NCBI RefSeq assembly: GCF_037094495.1 | Contig: NZ_CP146612.1 | Location: 248,001 to 312,000, forward strand | Length of the DNA: 64,000 nt | DNA from: Dehalogenimonas sp. W | Lineage (GTDB): Bacteria; Chloroflexota; Dehalococcoidia; Dehalococcoidales; Dehalococcoidaceae | Direction: 5' to 3' | Part shown: in pieces, positions 9,002 through 19,112 of the stretch | How the letters are laid out: every line of letters begins with the position of its first letter | Position numbering within the stretch: position 1 is the stretch's first letter | Notes under the pieces: model-generated | Told to the model about the DNA's origin: nothing | The model's database searches: none | What the model saw: the letters and a program-made list of their open reading frames with translations, nothing else | Made by a program: the position numbers and the translations under genes

Positions 9002-9665
9002 CTTTTATGGTATATCCCAGACCTCTGACTGTTTTGATTATCGCTTCTTTATCTTCAGGATTGAGCTTGTTTCTTATCCGGCCCACCAGCACCTCTATGA
9101 CGTTGGAATAGATGTTGTTGTCACCGCCCCAGACGTGTTCTTCTATCATATCCTTGGTGACAGTGCCGTTTTTGTTGTAAGCTAGGTATTCCAGTATGCT
9201 GTATTCCCGTGAGGTCAGCGGCACCACCCGGTCGTCATAGGTCACCGTCTTTAAGTTGGTATTTATCTTCAGTTTGCCGGCCGACAGTTCGCCGGAGGAA
9301 TGGTTGTGCGCCCGGCGGATCAGCGCCCGCACCCGGGCGAAAAGCTCCGGGTAGCTGAAAGGCTTGGCCAGGTAGTCATCCGCGCCACAGTCCAGGCCGC
9401 GCACCCGGTCGTCTTCTCTAACCCGTGCCGTCAGCATCAGGATGGGTGTATGTATGCCTTTCTGCCGAACGCCACGACAGACATCAAAGCCGTCAAGACC
9501 CGGCAGCATGATGTCCAGAACGATAACGTCGTATGTGGCCGTTAAGGCATTTTCCAACCCGGCCTTGCCGTCGCTTTCGTGTTCCACGGCATACCCGTCC
9601 TGCTCCATCCGGGAACGGATGGCCCAGACCAGGTCCAGGTCGTCTTCCACCAGCAAAATACGCAT
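8982..9665 (-). CDS. Response regulator, OmpR/PhoB family
   Basis: The 227-residue product has a receiver domain with the acidic pair at residues 8-9, phospho-acceptor Asp51 (VIVLDIMLPG), a conserved Thr in MLTAR, Lys in YLAKPF, and a C-terminal winged helix (LTSREYSILEYLA, VRGLGYTI). It should be phosphorylated by the kinase encoded next and regulate transcription, plausibly of the downstream membrane-protein genes. A promoter lies immediately upstream with no room for a leader. Confidence 0.93.
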   Translation of the reverse strand: MRILLVEDDLDLVWAIRSRMEQDGYAVEHESDGKAGLENALTATYDVIVLDIMLPGLDGFDVCRGVRQKGIHTPILMLTARVREDDRVRGLDCGADDYLAKPFSYPELFARVRALIRRAHNHSSGELSAGKLKINTNLKTVTYDDRVVPLTSREYSILEYLAYNKNGTVTKDMIEEHVWGGDNNIYSNVIEVLVGRIRNKLNPEDKEAIIKTVRGLGYTIKDEKLKP

Positions 9666-9672
9666 GATTCAG

Positions 9673-9701
9673 ACTATAAACCGTAAAAATGGGTTTGTAA
9701 A
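9673..9701 (-). promoter_or_regulatory. Promoter of the two-component operon, predicted leaderless
   Basis: On the minus strand TTTACA (9696-9701), a 17-bp spacer and TATAGT (9673-9678) form a good promoter. The -10 box ends seven bases before the ATG of the response regulator at 9665, so transcription should begin at the start codon itself. Confidence 0.65.
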
Positions 9702-10282
9702 CAATATTCAGCTTCTGTTCATATTACTTGTTCCCGCCCCTCTGATTTGGTCAATTTGCCGCGTTCTCTTCTCATCCCCCGGCTTGCGCCGGGGGCTATC
9801 GCTCTAAACCGTTCGTGGTGAGCCTGCACAACCATGTCCGGTACTTATAACTGATGACTGTTTACTGAAAGCTGACGGCTGATAGCTATCCAAATCGTCC
9901 TTGCGAGGCTCCGCCGAAGCAATCTCGGTACCCCGGTACTCATAACCGTTTACTGTAAACCAGAAAGCTGACAGCTACTGTAAACTGTCTACTGCCAACT
10001 GTGAACTGAAAAGCTGAAACCTGATCGCTGACAACTCGCCCCGTTTCGGTCATTGTGATTTTGGTATTTGATATTATTTGGGATTTAGAGCTTGGATATT
10101 AGGATTTCCCGCGTAGCGGGCTATGCCTCGCCCGCCCGGTAAAGCTGATAGCTGACGGCTGAAAGCTGAAAGCCGGGAAAAATAATCTCCCCCAATGGGA
10201 CATTTACCCCTTGCATTACGTCGCGGTTTATGCTATTATATGTTCTGTTTATAGCCATCAAGCGAAAGTTGAACCCGTACTG
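9702..10282. repeat. Repeat-filled gap upstream of rpsB
   Basis: I see no gene here. The stretch is a mosaic of dispersed elements: 9787-9867 and 10034-10089 repeat parts of 3194-3345; 10078-10135 is one arm of a 58-bp element found inverted at 33703-33760; and short AGCTGATAGCTGACGGCTGA-type motifs fill the rest. A segment near 9900-9930 (GAGGCTCCGCCGAAGCAATC) is the reverse complement of a motif in the 33.9-34.1 kb repeats. Confidence 0.7.
10078..10135 (+). repeat. 58-bp dispersed repeat, copy 1
   Basis: This segment is base-for-base identical to the reverse complement of 33703-33760. It contains the palindrome CCCGCGTAGCGGG. No open frame is preserved across it. Confidence 0.85.
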
Positions 10283-10371
10283 AATTGTTTCTTACACCGA
10301 CGAATCCTCCGCCACCCCCGATTCAATCGTAAAAAGGGATTCGCTTCCTTCGTTTATCGGACAGAATACGA
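10283..10371 (+). repeat. 89-bp dispersed repeat, copy 1
   Basis: This segment matches the reverse complement of 31288-31376 over 89 bases with about 11 substitutions and no gaps; the last 32 bases are identical. One frame of both copies reads a peptide containing GFASFVYRTEY, but no start codon, ribosome-binding site or extended frame supports a gene. Confidence 0.75.
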
Positions 10372-10512
10372 CCCGGCTTACCAATAACACCTTGAGAGTA
10401 AGGCGGACTACCGCACTCCGGCAATGAGGCGACCCGGACACACTAACCAACTGAGCACGGAAAATCATCTGCTGAAAGCCGGCGACGGTGCCGCGGACCG
10501 TATCCCGGCGCG

Positions 10513-10542
10513 TTGCCCGCCCATTTGGCAATGTGCTATACT
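10513..10542 (+). promoter_or_regulatory. Promoter of the rpsB operon
   Basis: TTGCCC (10513-10518) and TATACT (10537-10542) are separated by 18 bp. A second possible pair is TTGGCA (10525-10530) with TATACT (10550-10555), spacer 19. Either gives a leader of about 45-60 nt. Confidence 0.55.
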
Positions 10543-10604
10543 GCTGTGTTATACTCTCTACTTGGCTAAATACACTGGGCCTTAATATACAGGAGGAGTT
10601 TCAC

Positions 10605-11381
10605 TTGCCGATCACACAGACCAATATCAAGGAATTACTGGAGTCCGGGGCGCACTTCGGCCACCAGACCAGCCGCTGGCATCCCAAAATGAAGAAGTAC
10701 ATCTTCACCAAGCGCAATGACATCCACATTATTGACCTGGACAAGACCGTGGTCATGCTGGATAAGGCGCTTGATTTTATTGACGGTGTTATCGCCGAAG
10801 GCGGCAAGATACTGGTCGTCGGCACCAAGAAACAGGCTCAGGAAATCGTCGCTGAAGAGAGCAAGCGCGGCGGATTGTACTACATCAATCAGCGCTGGAT
10901 CGGCGGCATCCTGACCAACTTCGCCGCCATTCAGAACCGGATAGACTATCTGGTACGTCTGGAAGACCAGCATGCCCGGGGCGAACTGGCTCGTCTGCCC
11001 AAGAAAGAACAGCTCAAGCTGGCTGAAGAGATGCTGCGTCTGAATAAAATGATGGGCGGTTTCAAGGAAATGACCGCTCTGCCCGACGTCATCTTCATCA
11101 TTGACCCCACCAAGGAAAAGATTGCACTGGCTGAGGCTCAGCGCATGGGCATCCCGGTGGTGGCCATCGTGGATACCAACTGCAACCCGGACGGTATTGA
11201 CTACCCGATTCCCGCCAACGACGACGCCATGCGCGCCATCAAGCTGGTGCTGAGCAAAGTAGCTGACACTGTCTTGAGCGCCAATGAACAGCTCACCAAG
11301 TTTGAAGTGGAACAGGTAGAGACTGTCGCCGCCATTGCTGAGGCCGATGAGGCAGCGGCTGAAGACACCGAAACCGCCTGA
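10605..11381 (+). CDS. rpsB: 30S ribosomal protein S2
   Basis: The start is a TTG at 10605, six bases after a strong AGGAGGAG; an upstream in-frame ATG at 10488 precedes the promoter and is not used. The 258-residue product opens PITQTNIKELLESGAHFGHQ and contains the S2 signatures RWHPKMKKYIF and NQRWIGGILTNF, followed by an acidic tail (EADEAAAEDTETA). It binds the 30S head-body junction. The operon order rpsB-tsf-pyrH-frr is the common bacterial arrangement. Confidence 0.97.
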   Translation: MPITQTNIKELLESGAHFGHQTSRWHPKMKKYIFTKRNDIHIIDLDKTVVMLDKALDFIDGVIAEGGKILVVGTKKQAQEIVAEESKRGGLYYINQRWIGGILTNFAAIQNRIDYLVRLEDQHARGELARLPKKEQLKLAEEMLRLNKMMGGFKEMTALPDVIFIIDPTKEKIALAEAQRMGIPVVAIVDTNCNPDGIDYPIPANDDAMRAIKLVLSKVADTVLSANEQLTKFEVEQVETVAAIAEADEAAAEDTETA

Positions 11382-11413
11382 TTACTTAATCTAAAAATAC
11401 GAGGTCTATTAAA

Positions 11414-11917
11414 TTGCAGATTCCAGCGGAAACAGTAAAAGAATTACGTGAAAAATGCGGCGCCGGCGTTATGGACTGCCGCAATGCTCTGATTGAAGCC
11501 GAAGGCAACGTAGACAAAGCCTTTGAAGCGCTTCAGGCCAAGGGTTTCCAGAAAGCCGCCAAGAAGGCCGAGCGCGTTACCGGTCAGGGCGTTATTGAAG
11601 CCTACGTTCATACCGGCGGCCGGGTCGGTGCCCTGGTGGAACTGAACTGCGAAACCGATTTTGTTGCCCGCACTGACGAGTTCAAGAAGCTGGCCCATGA
11701 AGTGGCCATGCAGGTAGCCGCCATGTGCCCGATCTACCTGTCCGAGGCTGAGCGCCCGGAGGACTGTGAAGAGGACGCCGCCAGCGTCTGTCTGCTGTCC
11801 CAGGCCTACATCAAAGACCCCTCCAAGTCCATCAATGACCTGATCACCGAAGTGATCGCCCGCACCGGTGAGAACATCCGGCTGAAGCGTTTCGCCCGGT
11901 TTGAACTCGGCGGCTAA
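11414..11917 (+). CDS. tsf: Elongation factor Ts (short form)
   Basis: The 167-residue product starts at a TTG with GAGG about nine bases upstream. It shows the N-terminal UBA-like domain with TVKELREKCGAGVMDCRNAL, including the conserved TDFVAR motif (ETDFVARTDEF) that contacts EF-Tu and promotes GDP release. At 167 residues it is much shorter than the E. coli protein (about 280) because only one core subdomain is present; compact EF-Ts proteins are known from Thermus and related lineages, so this is probably the full-length form. Confidence 0.95.
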   Translation: MQIPAETVKELREKCGAGVMDCRNALIEAEGNVDKAFEALQAKGFQKAAKKAERVTGQGVIEAYVHTGGRVGALVELNCETDFVARTDEFKKLAHEVAMQVAAMCPIYLSEAERPEDCEEDAASVCLLSQAYIKDPSKSINDLITEVIARTGENIRLKRFARFELGG

Positions 11918-11940
11918 GACCGCCTGAATTAAGTAACGTT

Positions 11941-11969
11941 TTAACCGGCCGCGGCAAGCGGCCGGTTAA
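11941..11969 (+). terminator. Perfect 12-bp hairpin between tsf and pyrH
   Basis: TTAACCGGCCGC (11941-11952) and its exact complement (11958-11969) enclose the loop GGCAA. It is followed by an AT-rich stretch without a clean T-run, so it may attenuate transcription or protect mRNA ends rather than terminate fully. Confidence 0.5.
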
Positions 11970-11979
11970 TATAAAATAG

Positions 11980-13364
<1,385 letters not shown>

Positions 13365-13450
13365 TTCCGGTGTTTAAGCCACCCTTTTCTGCTTCCGGTG
13401 AAACCTTAACGACCGGCATGGCAAATTAGCCCGGTTAGCCCGCCGGGTTA

Positions 13451-13459
13451 TGTTATAAT
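13451..13459 (+). promoter_or_regulatory. Extended -10 promoter of argS
   Basis: TGTTATAAT combines the TGn extension with a perfect TATAAT (13454-13459). No convincing -35 box is visible, as is usual for extended -10 promoters. The leader would be about 35 nt. Confidence 0.55.
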
Positions 13460-13500
13460 CAATCAAAGCTGAATTACCGCTTATTTTCGGAGATAATCAC

Positions 13501-15174
13501 TTGAACGGACTCCTGTCAGTCAAACAACTGGTCGTTGACCTGATTACCCAGGCCGCCGCGGCCGCTCAGGAAGCCGGCCGGTTGCCGGCTGTCACCGTGC
13601 CGCCTGCGGGCATTGAACACCCGCAGAACACCAGCCACGGCGACTATGCATCTTCATTGCCGCTGAAAATGGCGCGCGCCACCGGTATGAAGCCGCTGGA
13701 TATCGCCGCCGCCATCGCTGAATTCATTCCGGCGGTTCCGGAGATTAAGTGCGTCGCAATCGCTCCGCCAGGTTTTATTAACTTCACCCTGTCCGATAAT
13801 TGGATTATTGAGCAGGTGGAAGGCATCATCAATTCCGGCGATACCTACGGCAGCATTGATATCGGCCGCGGCAAGACCGTCCAGGTAGAGTATGTTTCCG
13901 CCAATCCCACCGGCCCCATTCACGTCGGCCACGGTCGTGGTGCCGTACTGGGCAGCACGCTGGCGCTGGCGCTGGAAGCCGCCGGTTTTGACGTCCAACA
14001 GGAATTTTACGTCAACGACGCCGGTAATCAGGTGCTTTCTTTTAAGCGCTCCTTATACATCCGCTACCTGCAACAGCTCGGCCGGGATGCCGAGATGCCG
14101 ACGGAAGGTTATTTCGGCCATTACATGATTGACCTGGCCGCGGAGATCGTTGCTGAGCACAGCGACCGCTTCGCTGATATCCCGGAAGCTGAAGCACTGG
14201 AAAAACTGGGAGCCATCGGTCTGAGCAAAATGCTCGGTTTAATCCGTGACGATCTGGCCGGCCTGAGCGTTAATTTTGACCGCTGGTTTTCGGAGAAGAG
14301 CCTCTTTGAAAGAGGCGAATATGATGCGGTCATCAACCGGCTGAAAGAGGCCGGCTATATACTGGAAAAAGAAGGTGCGGTGTGGTTTGCCTCCACCGCT
14401 CTGGGGGAAAACAAGGACAACGTCATCGTCCGTTCTGACGGCACGCCCACCTATTTTGCCAGCGATATCGCCTACCATTACGACAAATTCGTCACCCGTC
14501 GGTTTGATAAGGGTATTAATATCTGGGGAGCCGACCACCAGGGTCATGTTTCCCGCATGAAATCGGTATTACAGGCGCTTGATATTGATCCCGAACGGCT
14601 GCATGTCATCATTTCCCAGTTGGTCACGCTGCGCCGCGGCGAAGAATTGGTACGGCTGTCCAAACGGACCGGCGACATGATTACCCTGCGGGAAGTGCTG
14701 GATGAAGTAGGCGCAGATGCCTGCCGGTTTAATTTCCTGTCCCGCGGTGCCGATTCTCAGATGGACTTTGACATGGAGCTGGCCAAAAAGCAGTCAGCGG
14801 AAAATCCGGTTTATTATGTCCAGTACGCGCACGCCCGCATCTGTTCCATCATCAGCCTGGCCGCTGAACGCGGCATCAACTATCCCGAAGGCGATGTCAC
14901 CAAACTGGTAGAACCGGCGGAACTGGAACTGCTGCGCAAAATGCTGCTGTTGCCGGAAGTCATCGCCCAGGTGGCCGAAACACTGGAACCGCATCACCTT
15001 GCCTATTACGCCCAGGTCCTGGCCACCGCGTTCCATGCCTTTTACAAGGATTGCCGTGTGGTCTCCGATGATACCTGCCTGTCACAGGCCCGGCTCAAGC
15101 TGATGATCGCCGCGCGGCGGGTTCTGGCGCGAACACTCTGCCTGATGGGCATGTCGGCACCTGAGAGTATGTGA
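13501..15174 (+). CDS. argS: Arginyl-tRNA synthetase
   Basis: The 557-residue class I enzyme starts at a TTG preceded by GGAG. It contains the Arg tRNA synthetase N-terminal domain, the HIGH-type signature [17 protein letters not shown], and a DALR anticodon-binding domain at the C-terminus ([12 protein letters not shown] onward). The canonical KMSK is replaced by RLSKRTGDM, which is normal in many ArgRS proteins. It charges tRNA-Arg with arginine. Confidence 0.96.
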   Translation: MNGLLSVKQLVVDLITQAAAAAQEAGRLPAVTVPPAGIEHPQNTSHGDYASSLPLKMARATGMKPLDIAAAIAEFIPAVPEIKCVAIAPPGFINFTLSDNWIIEQVEGIINSGDTYGSIDIGRGKTVQVEYVSANPTGPIHVGHGRGAVLGSTLALALEAAGFDVQQEFYVNDAGNQVLSFKRSLYIRYLQQLGRDAEMPTEGYFGHYMIDLAAEIVAEHSDRFADIPEAEALEKLGAIGLSKMLGLIRDDLAGLSVNFDRWFSEKSLFERGEYDAVINRLKEAGYILEKEGAVWFASTALGENKDNVIVRSDGTPTYFASDIAYHYDKFVTRRFDKGINIWGADHQGHVSRMKSVLQALDIDPERLHVIISQLVTLRRGEELVRLSKRTGDMITLREVLDEVGADACRFNFLSRGADSQMDFDMELAKKQSAENPVYYVQYAHARICSIISLAAERGINYPEGDVTKLVEPAELELLRKMLLLPEVIAQVAETLEPHHLAYYAQVLATAFHAFYKDCRVVSDDTCLSQARLKLMIAARRVLARTLCLMGMSAPESM

Positions 15175-15240
15175 ACTTCCGTCGGCTGGTATGACTGCAA
15201 ACATTTTCGCGGGCTCCATAATTTCTTCACATTCTCAGGT

Positions 15241-15246
15241 TATAAT
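15241..15246 (+). promoter_or_regulatory. -10 box of the serine protease operon
   Basis: A perfect TATAAT lies 54 bases before the ATG at 15300, in a gap that otherwise holds nothing recognisable. A -35 box is not clear. AAAGGA precedes the start codon. Confidence 0.45.
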
Positions 15247-15299
15247 AGGATGGTTGGCGCGTCAGGCGTCAAATATATACTTTTAAAGGAGTCCCTCGG

Positions 15300-16169
15300 A
15301 TGAACCGCTGGCTAATTTCGCTGATTGTCATACTCCTGATCGCCGGTACTGCTTACAACGGCACTTTGTTGTCGCAGGCTAACAGCGATTTGAGTGAAGC
15401 CCAATCCGGTCTTACCACGCTGGAAAACACCAATACCAGCTTGCAAACTTCCCTGGCTGACCGTCAGGATGAGCTTGACTCACTCGCAACCGCCATCACC
15501 GCCATGGAACAGACGGTAAACCAGCTGGTAGCCGCGCCTGACCAGAGCGGTGTTGATTTTGTAGCCCTGGTAAACCAGGTGGAACCGTCAATTGTGTACG
15601 TTGAGGTGTCCTCACGCTTTGGAGCCGGCACCGGTTCGGGAACCATTATCCGTGCTGATGGCTACGTTCTGACCAATCAGCACGTTGTTGACGGCGCTAC
15701 ATCGGTCCAGGTGACCTTGATGACCGGCGAAACTTACAGCGCCACCATCATTACCACCAACGTTGACCTTGATACCGCAGTACTCAAACTCAATACTACC
15801 CGCACCGACCTGCCGGCTATCACTATCGGTTCTTCCTCGGCCATGCTGGTCGGCGAGCAAATTATGACCGGCGGTTTCCCGCTGGGGGATGAATTATTCG
15901 GGGATGCTTCGTTTGGCCCGGCTACCTTCAATACCGGCATCGTGTCGGCTATCCGCACCATGACCTCCAGCAATTCCTACAACCCCAATTCGCAGATTGA
16001 CTACATCCAGATTGACGCTGACATTAACCCCGGCAATTCCGGTGGCGGACTGTTTAACACCCGGGGGGAACTGATCGGCATTCCGTCTTACGGTTTCGCC
16101 GCCGGTATTAATACGGCGGTGCCGATTGATGCGATCAAATCCATCATCCAGAACGCTGTCGGCAGTTAA
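15300..16169 (+). CDS. Membrane-anchored trypsin-like (S1C/HtrA-type) serine protease
   Basis: The 289-residue product has an N-terminal membrane anchor or signal (residues 4-20), a predicted coiled coil (about 27-78), and a chymotrypsin-fold protease with a complete triad: His128 in LTNQHVVDG, Asp158 in DLDTAVLKL, Ser247 in NPGNSGGGL. There is no PDZ domain, unlike DegP/DegS. It should act outside the cytoplasmic membrane in protein quality control or processing. A paralogue with a damaged triad follows 12 bp downstream. Confidence 0.88.
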   Translation: MNRWLISLIVILLIAGTAYNGTLLSQANSDLSEAQSGLTTLENTNTSLQTSLADRQDELDSLATAITAMEQTVNQLVAAPDQSGVDFVALVNQVEPSIVYVEVSSRFGAGTGSGTIIRADGYVLTNQHVVDGATSVQVTLMTGETYSATIITTNVDLDTAVLKLNTTRTDLPAITIGSSSAMLVGEQIMTGGFPLGDELFGDASFGPATFNTGIVSAIRTMTSSNSYNPNSQIDYIQIDADINPGNSGGGLFNTRGELIGIPSYGFAAGINTAVPIDAIKSIIQNAVGS

Positions 16170-16181
16170 GGAAGCAGACTG

Positions 16182-17015
16182 ATGAACATTAAAGCTGTCT
16201 TTTCTGCGGCCATCGTCACCGTCGTAATCGTCGGTAACGCCGTCATGTTTTCGGCTCAAGCCGGCCTCAACGACCAGATTGATGCGGTCAATGACCGCCG
16301 GACAGCCGTGGCCGAGGCCAATTCCGGCCTTCAAACGGCTGTCACCGATCTGCAAACAGGAACCGTTCAGGCGCAATCCGCCTTAACTGCATTGACAGAC
16401 TCTATCGCCGCGATGCATACCGGCACGCCGGTATCGGCGTCTGGAACGTACACCGCCTTAATCCAGTCTATTGACCCGGTCACCGTGCTGGTTAACGCCA
16501 CCGGGCCGGGATTACGGGGCTTCGCCTCCGGCATTATCGTCAGTGCTGACGGCTATGTTCTGACCGTGCTGCATAACGTGGACAACGCTAATTCCATCCG
16601 CGTCACTTTGAATACCGGTGAGGAGTTCACCGCCACCGTTGTTCAAACTGACGCGGCTGCTAACCTGGCTCTGCTGAAAATGAGCACCAGCCGCACCGAC
16701 CTGCCGGTAGCCGCACTGGGGGCTATGGCCGATGTCCAAACCGGTGAGGCCGTCATTGCTGCCGGATATCCGTTGAACGACGACTTGCCCGGACCGGCCA
16801 GTTTCACTTACGGTATCGTCTCTGCCCTGCGTACCAGTACTGACTACTTCTTCGTGCAAAGCGAAGTACCCATCGCTCCCGGCAGCGGCGGCGGCGGGCT
16901 GTTCACACTGAACGGCAAAGTCATTGGCTTGTCTTCACTGGCCGAAGCCACCGGTATCTATTTATTCGTGCCTATTGATCTGGCTGAACCGCTGCTGGCG
17001 CTGATTCCGGCCTAA
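16182..17015 (+). CDS. Trypsin-like protease paralogue, probably inactive
   Basis: The 277-residue product repeats the architecture of the preceding gene: membrane anchor (about 5-25), coiled coil (about 27-78) and protease fold. Aligned to its neighbour, His131 is kept (VLHNVDNA), but the catalytic Asp is Asn161 (AANLALLKM) and the serine position in the PGNSGGG motif reads PGSGGGG, placing Gly236 at the nucleophile with a Ser one residue earlier. The protein is intact and in frame, so it is better viewed as a pseudoprotease, perhaps a partner or regulator of the active copy, than as a pseudogene. Confidence 0.82.
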   Translation: MNIKAVFSAAIVTVVIVGNAVMFSAQAGLNDQIDAVNDRRTAVAEANSGLQTAVTDLQTGTVQAQSALTALTDSIAAMHTGTPVSASGTYTALIQSIDPVTVLVNATGPGLRGFASGIIVSADGYVLTVLHNVDNANSIRVTLNTGEEFTATVVQTDAAANLALLKMSTSRTDLPVAALGAMADVQTGEAVIAAGYPLNDDLPGPASFTYGIVSALRTSTDYFFVQSEVPIAPGSGGGGLFTLNGKVIGLSSLAEATGIYLFVPIDLAEPLLALIPA

Positions 17016-17043
17016 GCGGCTCCAAACCTTTGGACAAAAAAAG

Positions 17044-17073
17044 GTGGGTGGTGCTTTCAAAAACACCACCCAC
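17044..17073. terminator. Bidirectional terminator between convergent genes
   Basis: GTGGGTGGTG (17044-17053) pairs perfectly with CACCACCCAC (17064-17073) around a 10-base loop. On the minus strand the stem is followed by a run of seven T, giving a strong intrinsic terminator for the flavodoxin-like gene; on the plus strand it ends the protease operon. Confidence 0.8.
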
Positions 17074-17099
17074 TTCAAATATTCAATTATCCTGAAGGA

Positions 17100-17537
17100 C
17101 TAGCCGCCTTGAGCGACCGCGATACCGAGCTGCCGGGCGCTGATCTTGCCTTTTTCCAGCTCTGCCGGCGCCGCCAGTACCCAGTCACCGAACTTTTTCC
17201 AGCCCAGGTAAGTGGCGAATTTGTCCAGTGCCGCCGCGGAATCGGTGGCCTCATTGGCATGGCAGATGATAGCCGCGAAGGTCAGGCCCTTCTTAACTTC
17301 TTCCCGAGCCGGCCAGACGGTCTCAAAGAACTTTTTAGTGTCGCCGGCCAGAGACTGGAACGGCTGGGTGGTCACCAGGACGAAGGCGTCGGCGCTGGCC
17401 AGATCAGCCGCCTTGGTTTCAGTGATGTTCTTAACCTCAGCCTGACCGCCGGCCTGAGCGACGCCCTCGGCCGCGGCTTCAGCCAGTGCCTTGCAGCTCC
17501 CTGTGAAGGATTGGTAAGAGATGACGATTTTACCCAT
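17100..17537 (-). CDS. Flavodoxin-like protein
   Basis: The 145-residue product has a flavodoxin fold: an N-terminal strand and phosphate-binding loop (ISYQSFTGSCKALAEA, a variant of the T/SxTGxT FMN loop), the second strand with ASADAFVLVTTQPF, and a KKFFETVWP helix. FMN binding and a low-potential electron-transfer role are inferred from the fold. It lies 19 bp after the MerR-type regulator and likely shares its transcript. Confidence 0.8.
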   Translation of the reverse strand: MGKIVISYQSFTGSCKALAEAAAEGVAQAGGQAEVKNITETKAADLASADAFVLVTTQPFQSLAGDTKKFFETVWPAREEVKKGLTFAAIICHANEATDSAAALDKFATYLGWKKFGDWVLAAPAELEKGKISARQLGIAVAQGG

Positions 17538-17556
17538 GAATTATACCTCCATAAAA

Positions 17557-17994
17557 TTAGATTACGTGTTGTTGCGGCGGACATTCCGCCGGACAGTCGG
17601 CGACATCACAAGTGACGCACTGCGAAACCAGAGAAATCAGCGCTTCCCGTTCTTCGCTCTCCCGGTGAAGTTCCGCAATACGCTGACGGCTGCGCTCGGC
17701 TTCCAGACGCAAAACCTCAAGGGTATGATCCACCCGTTCAGAGCGGTCAACCCCGTCGCTGACCATGACATCGCGGATTTCTTCAAGGTCAAGCCCGACA
17801 TTACGCAAACGCCGGACGAGTTTGACCCGGCTGACGTCACGGTCATCAAACAGTCGCATTCCGCCGGAAGTCCGCTGCGGAGTTTCCAGTAATCCCTTTT
17901 GCTCATAGAAACGCACGGTCCGGACGCTCACACCGGAGCGCCGGGCGACTTCGCCAATCTGGTAAACTCCTGTATTAGTGTTGGATTCAGCCAT
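17557..17994 (-). CDS. MerR family regulator with C-terminal cysteine cluster
   Basis: The 145-residue product has a MerR winged helix (YQIGEVARRSGVSVRTVRFY), a dimerisation coiled coil, and a C-terminal cluster CVTCDVADCPAEC with four Cys. Similar clusters bind metals or an iron-sulfur centre (SoxR uses CX2CXCX5C; this spacing differs), so a metal or redox signal is likely but not identified. It should control itself and the flavodoxin-like gene downstream. Confidence 0.88.
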   Translation of the reverse strand: MAESNTNTGVYQIGEVARRSGVSVRTVRFYEQKGLLETPQRTSGGMRLFDDRDVSRVKLVRRLRNVGLDLEEIRDVMVSDGVDRSERVDHTLEVLRLEAERSRQRIAELHRESEEREALISLVSQCVTCDVADCPAECPPQQHVI

Positions 17995-18002
17995 TGAGAG
18001 GC

Positions 18003-18031
18003 ATTCTACCCCGATATAACGTTAGTGTCAA
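18003..18031 (-). promoter_or_regulatory. Promoter of the MerR-flavodoxin operon, predicted leaderless
   Basis: TTGACA (18026-18031) and TAGAAT (18003-18008) on the minus strand are 17 bp apart. The -10 box ends eight bases before the ATG at 17994 and no Shine-Dalgarno sequence is present. Most MerR-activated promoters have 19-20 bp spacers, so this looks like an ordinary promoter, possibly autorepressed. Confidence 0.7.
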
Positions 18032-18060
18032 TATCTTACCTTACGTCATATAGCCTTCAT

Positions 18061-18089
18061 TTGAGGGCCTGTTATCGCTATGCTACAAT
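18061..18089 (+). promoter_or_regulatory. Promoter of trpS
   Basis: TTGAGG (18061-18066), a 17-bp spacer and TACAAT (18084-18089) with the TG extension (TGCTACAAT). It lies back to back with the MerR promoter. Confidence 0.65.
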
Positions 18090-18118
18090 GGCTCTTCGTC
18101 AAGGAGAACTTATTATTC

Positions 18119-19093
18119 ATGAAAAAACGTGTATTTTCCGGAATCCGCCCTACCGGCCGGATTCACCTGGGTAATTATTTGGGAGCGGTCCAGAATTATG
18201 TCGCCATGCAGGATGAATATGACTGCATTTACAGTGTAGTAGATATTCATGCGCTGACCACGCTGGAAGATACCCACCTGTTGAAAGATAATGTCCGCGA
18301 ACAGGTCATAGACCTGCTGGCAGCCGGACTTGATCCCGATAAATGCATCCTTTTCGTCCAGTCGCATGTGCCCGAAGTGACGGAACTGTTCACCCTGCTG
18401 GGGATGGCAACCCCGCTCTCCTGGCTGCTCAGGGTGCCGACCTTCAAGGAAAAGGTACGGCTCCAGCCCCATAACGTCAACTACGGCCTGGTAGGTTACC
18501 CGGTGTTGATGACTGCGGATATCGTGCTTTACAAGGCCGAAGCCATCCCGGTCGGCGAAGACCAATTGCCGCACCTGGAACTGGCCCGGGAAATCGTGCG
18601 CCGTTTTAATGAGCACTTTGGACCAATATTCCTCGAACCCCAGGGAAAACTGACCAATTTCCCGATGGTGGTTGGCCTGGACGGTCGGGATAAGATGAGC
18701 AAGTCACTCAATAATCACATTGAGTTGGCTGCCACGGCTGAAGAAACCTTGAAAAAAGTAATGAGCGCCGTCACCGACCCGGCCCGACGCCTGCGTTCCG
18801 ACCCCGGTCATCCGGAGGTCTGCAACGTGTACAAACTACACCAGCACTTCAGCCCTGAGGTCATTGAGAATATCGCCGTTGAGTGCCGCTCCGCCGCCCG
18901 CGGTTGTGTGGACTGCAAAAAGCAACTGGGGGCCGCCATCAATGCCTACCTGACGCCGCTCCGTGCCCGCCGGGCTGAAATAGCCGCCGACCAGGCATAT
19001 GTGGACAAGGTTATCCGAGAAGGCGCGGCAAAAGCGCAGGCCATCGCCAAAGTAACCATCACCGAGGTCAAACAGCGAATGGGACTGCTTTAG
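18119..19093 (+). CDS. trpS: Tryptophanyl-tRNA synthetase
   Basis: The start is the ATG at 18119, eleven bases after AAGGAGA; an in-frame ATG at 18080 lies inside the promoter. The 324-residue class I synthetase begins MKKRVFSGIRPTGRIHLGNY with the HIGH-type motif HLGN and carries DKMSKSL as the KMSKS loop. It charges tRNA-Trp. purU follows after 19 bp. Confidence 0.96.
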   Translation: MKKRVFSGIRPTGRIHLGNYLGAVQNYVAMQDEYDCIYSVVDIHALTTLEDTHLLKDNVREQVIDLLAAGLDPDKCILFVQSHVPEVTELFTLLGMATPLSWLLRVPTFKEKVRLQPHNVNYGLVGYPVLMTADIVLYKAEAIPVGEDQLPHLELAREIVRRFNEHFGPIFLEPQGKLTNFPMVVGLDGRDKMSKSLNNHIELAATAEETLKKVMSAVTDPARRLRSDPGHPEVCNVYKLHQHFSPEVIENIAVECRSAARGCVDCKKQLGAAINAYLTPLRARRAEIAADQAYVDKVIREGAAKAQAIAKVTITEVKQRMGLL

Positions 19094-19112
19094 TCCGCCT
19101 CTGGAAAACTGT

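Noticed and set aside
11941-11969. Riboswitch between tsf and pyrH
   Set aside because: Only one perfect hairpin is present in a 74-bp gap; no conserved aptamer pattern.
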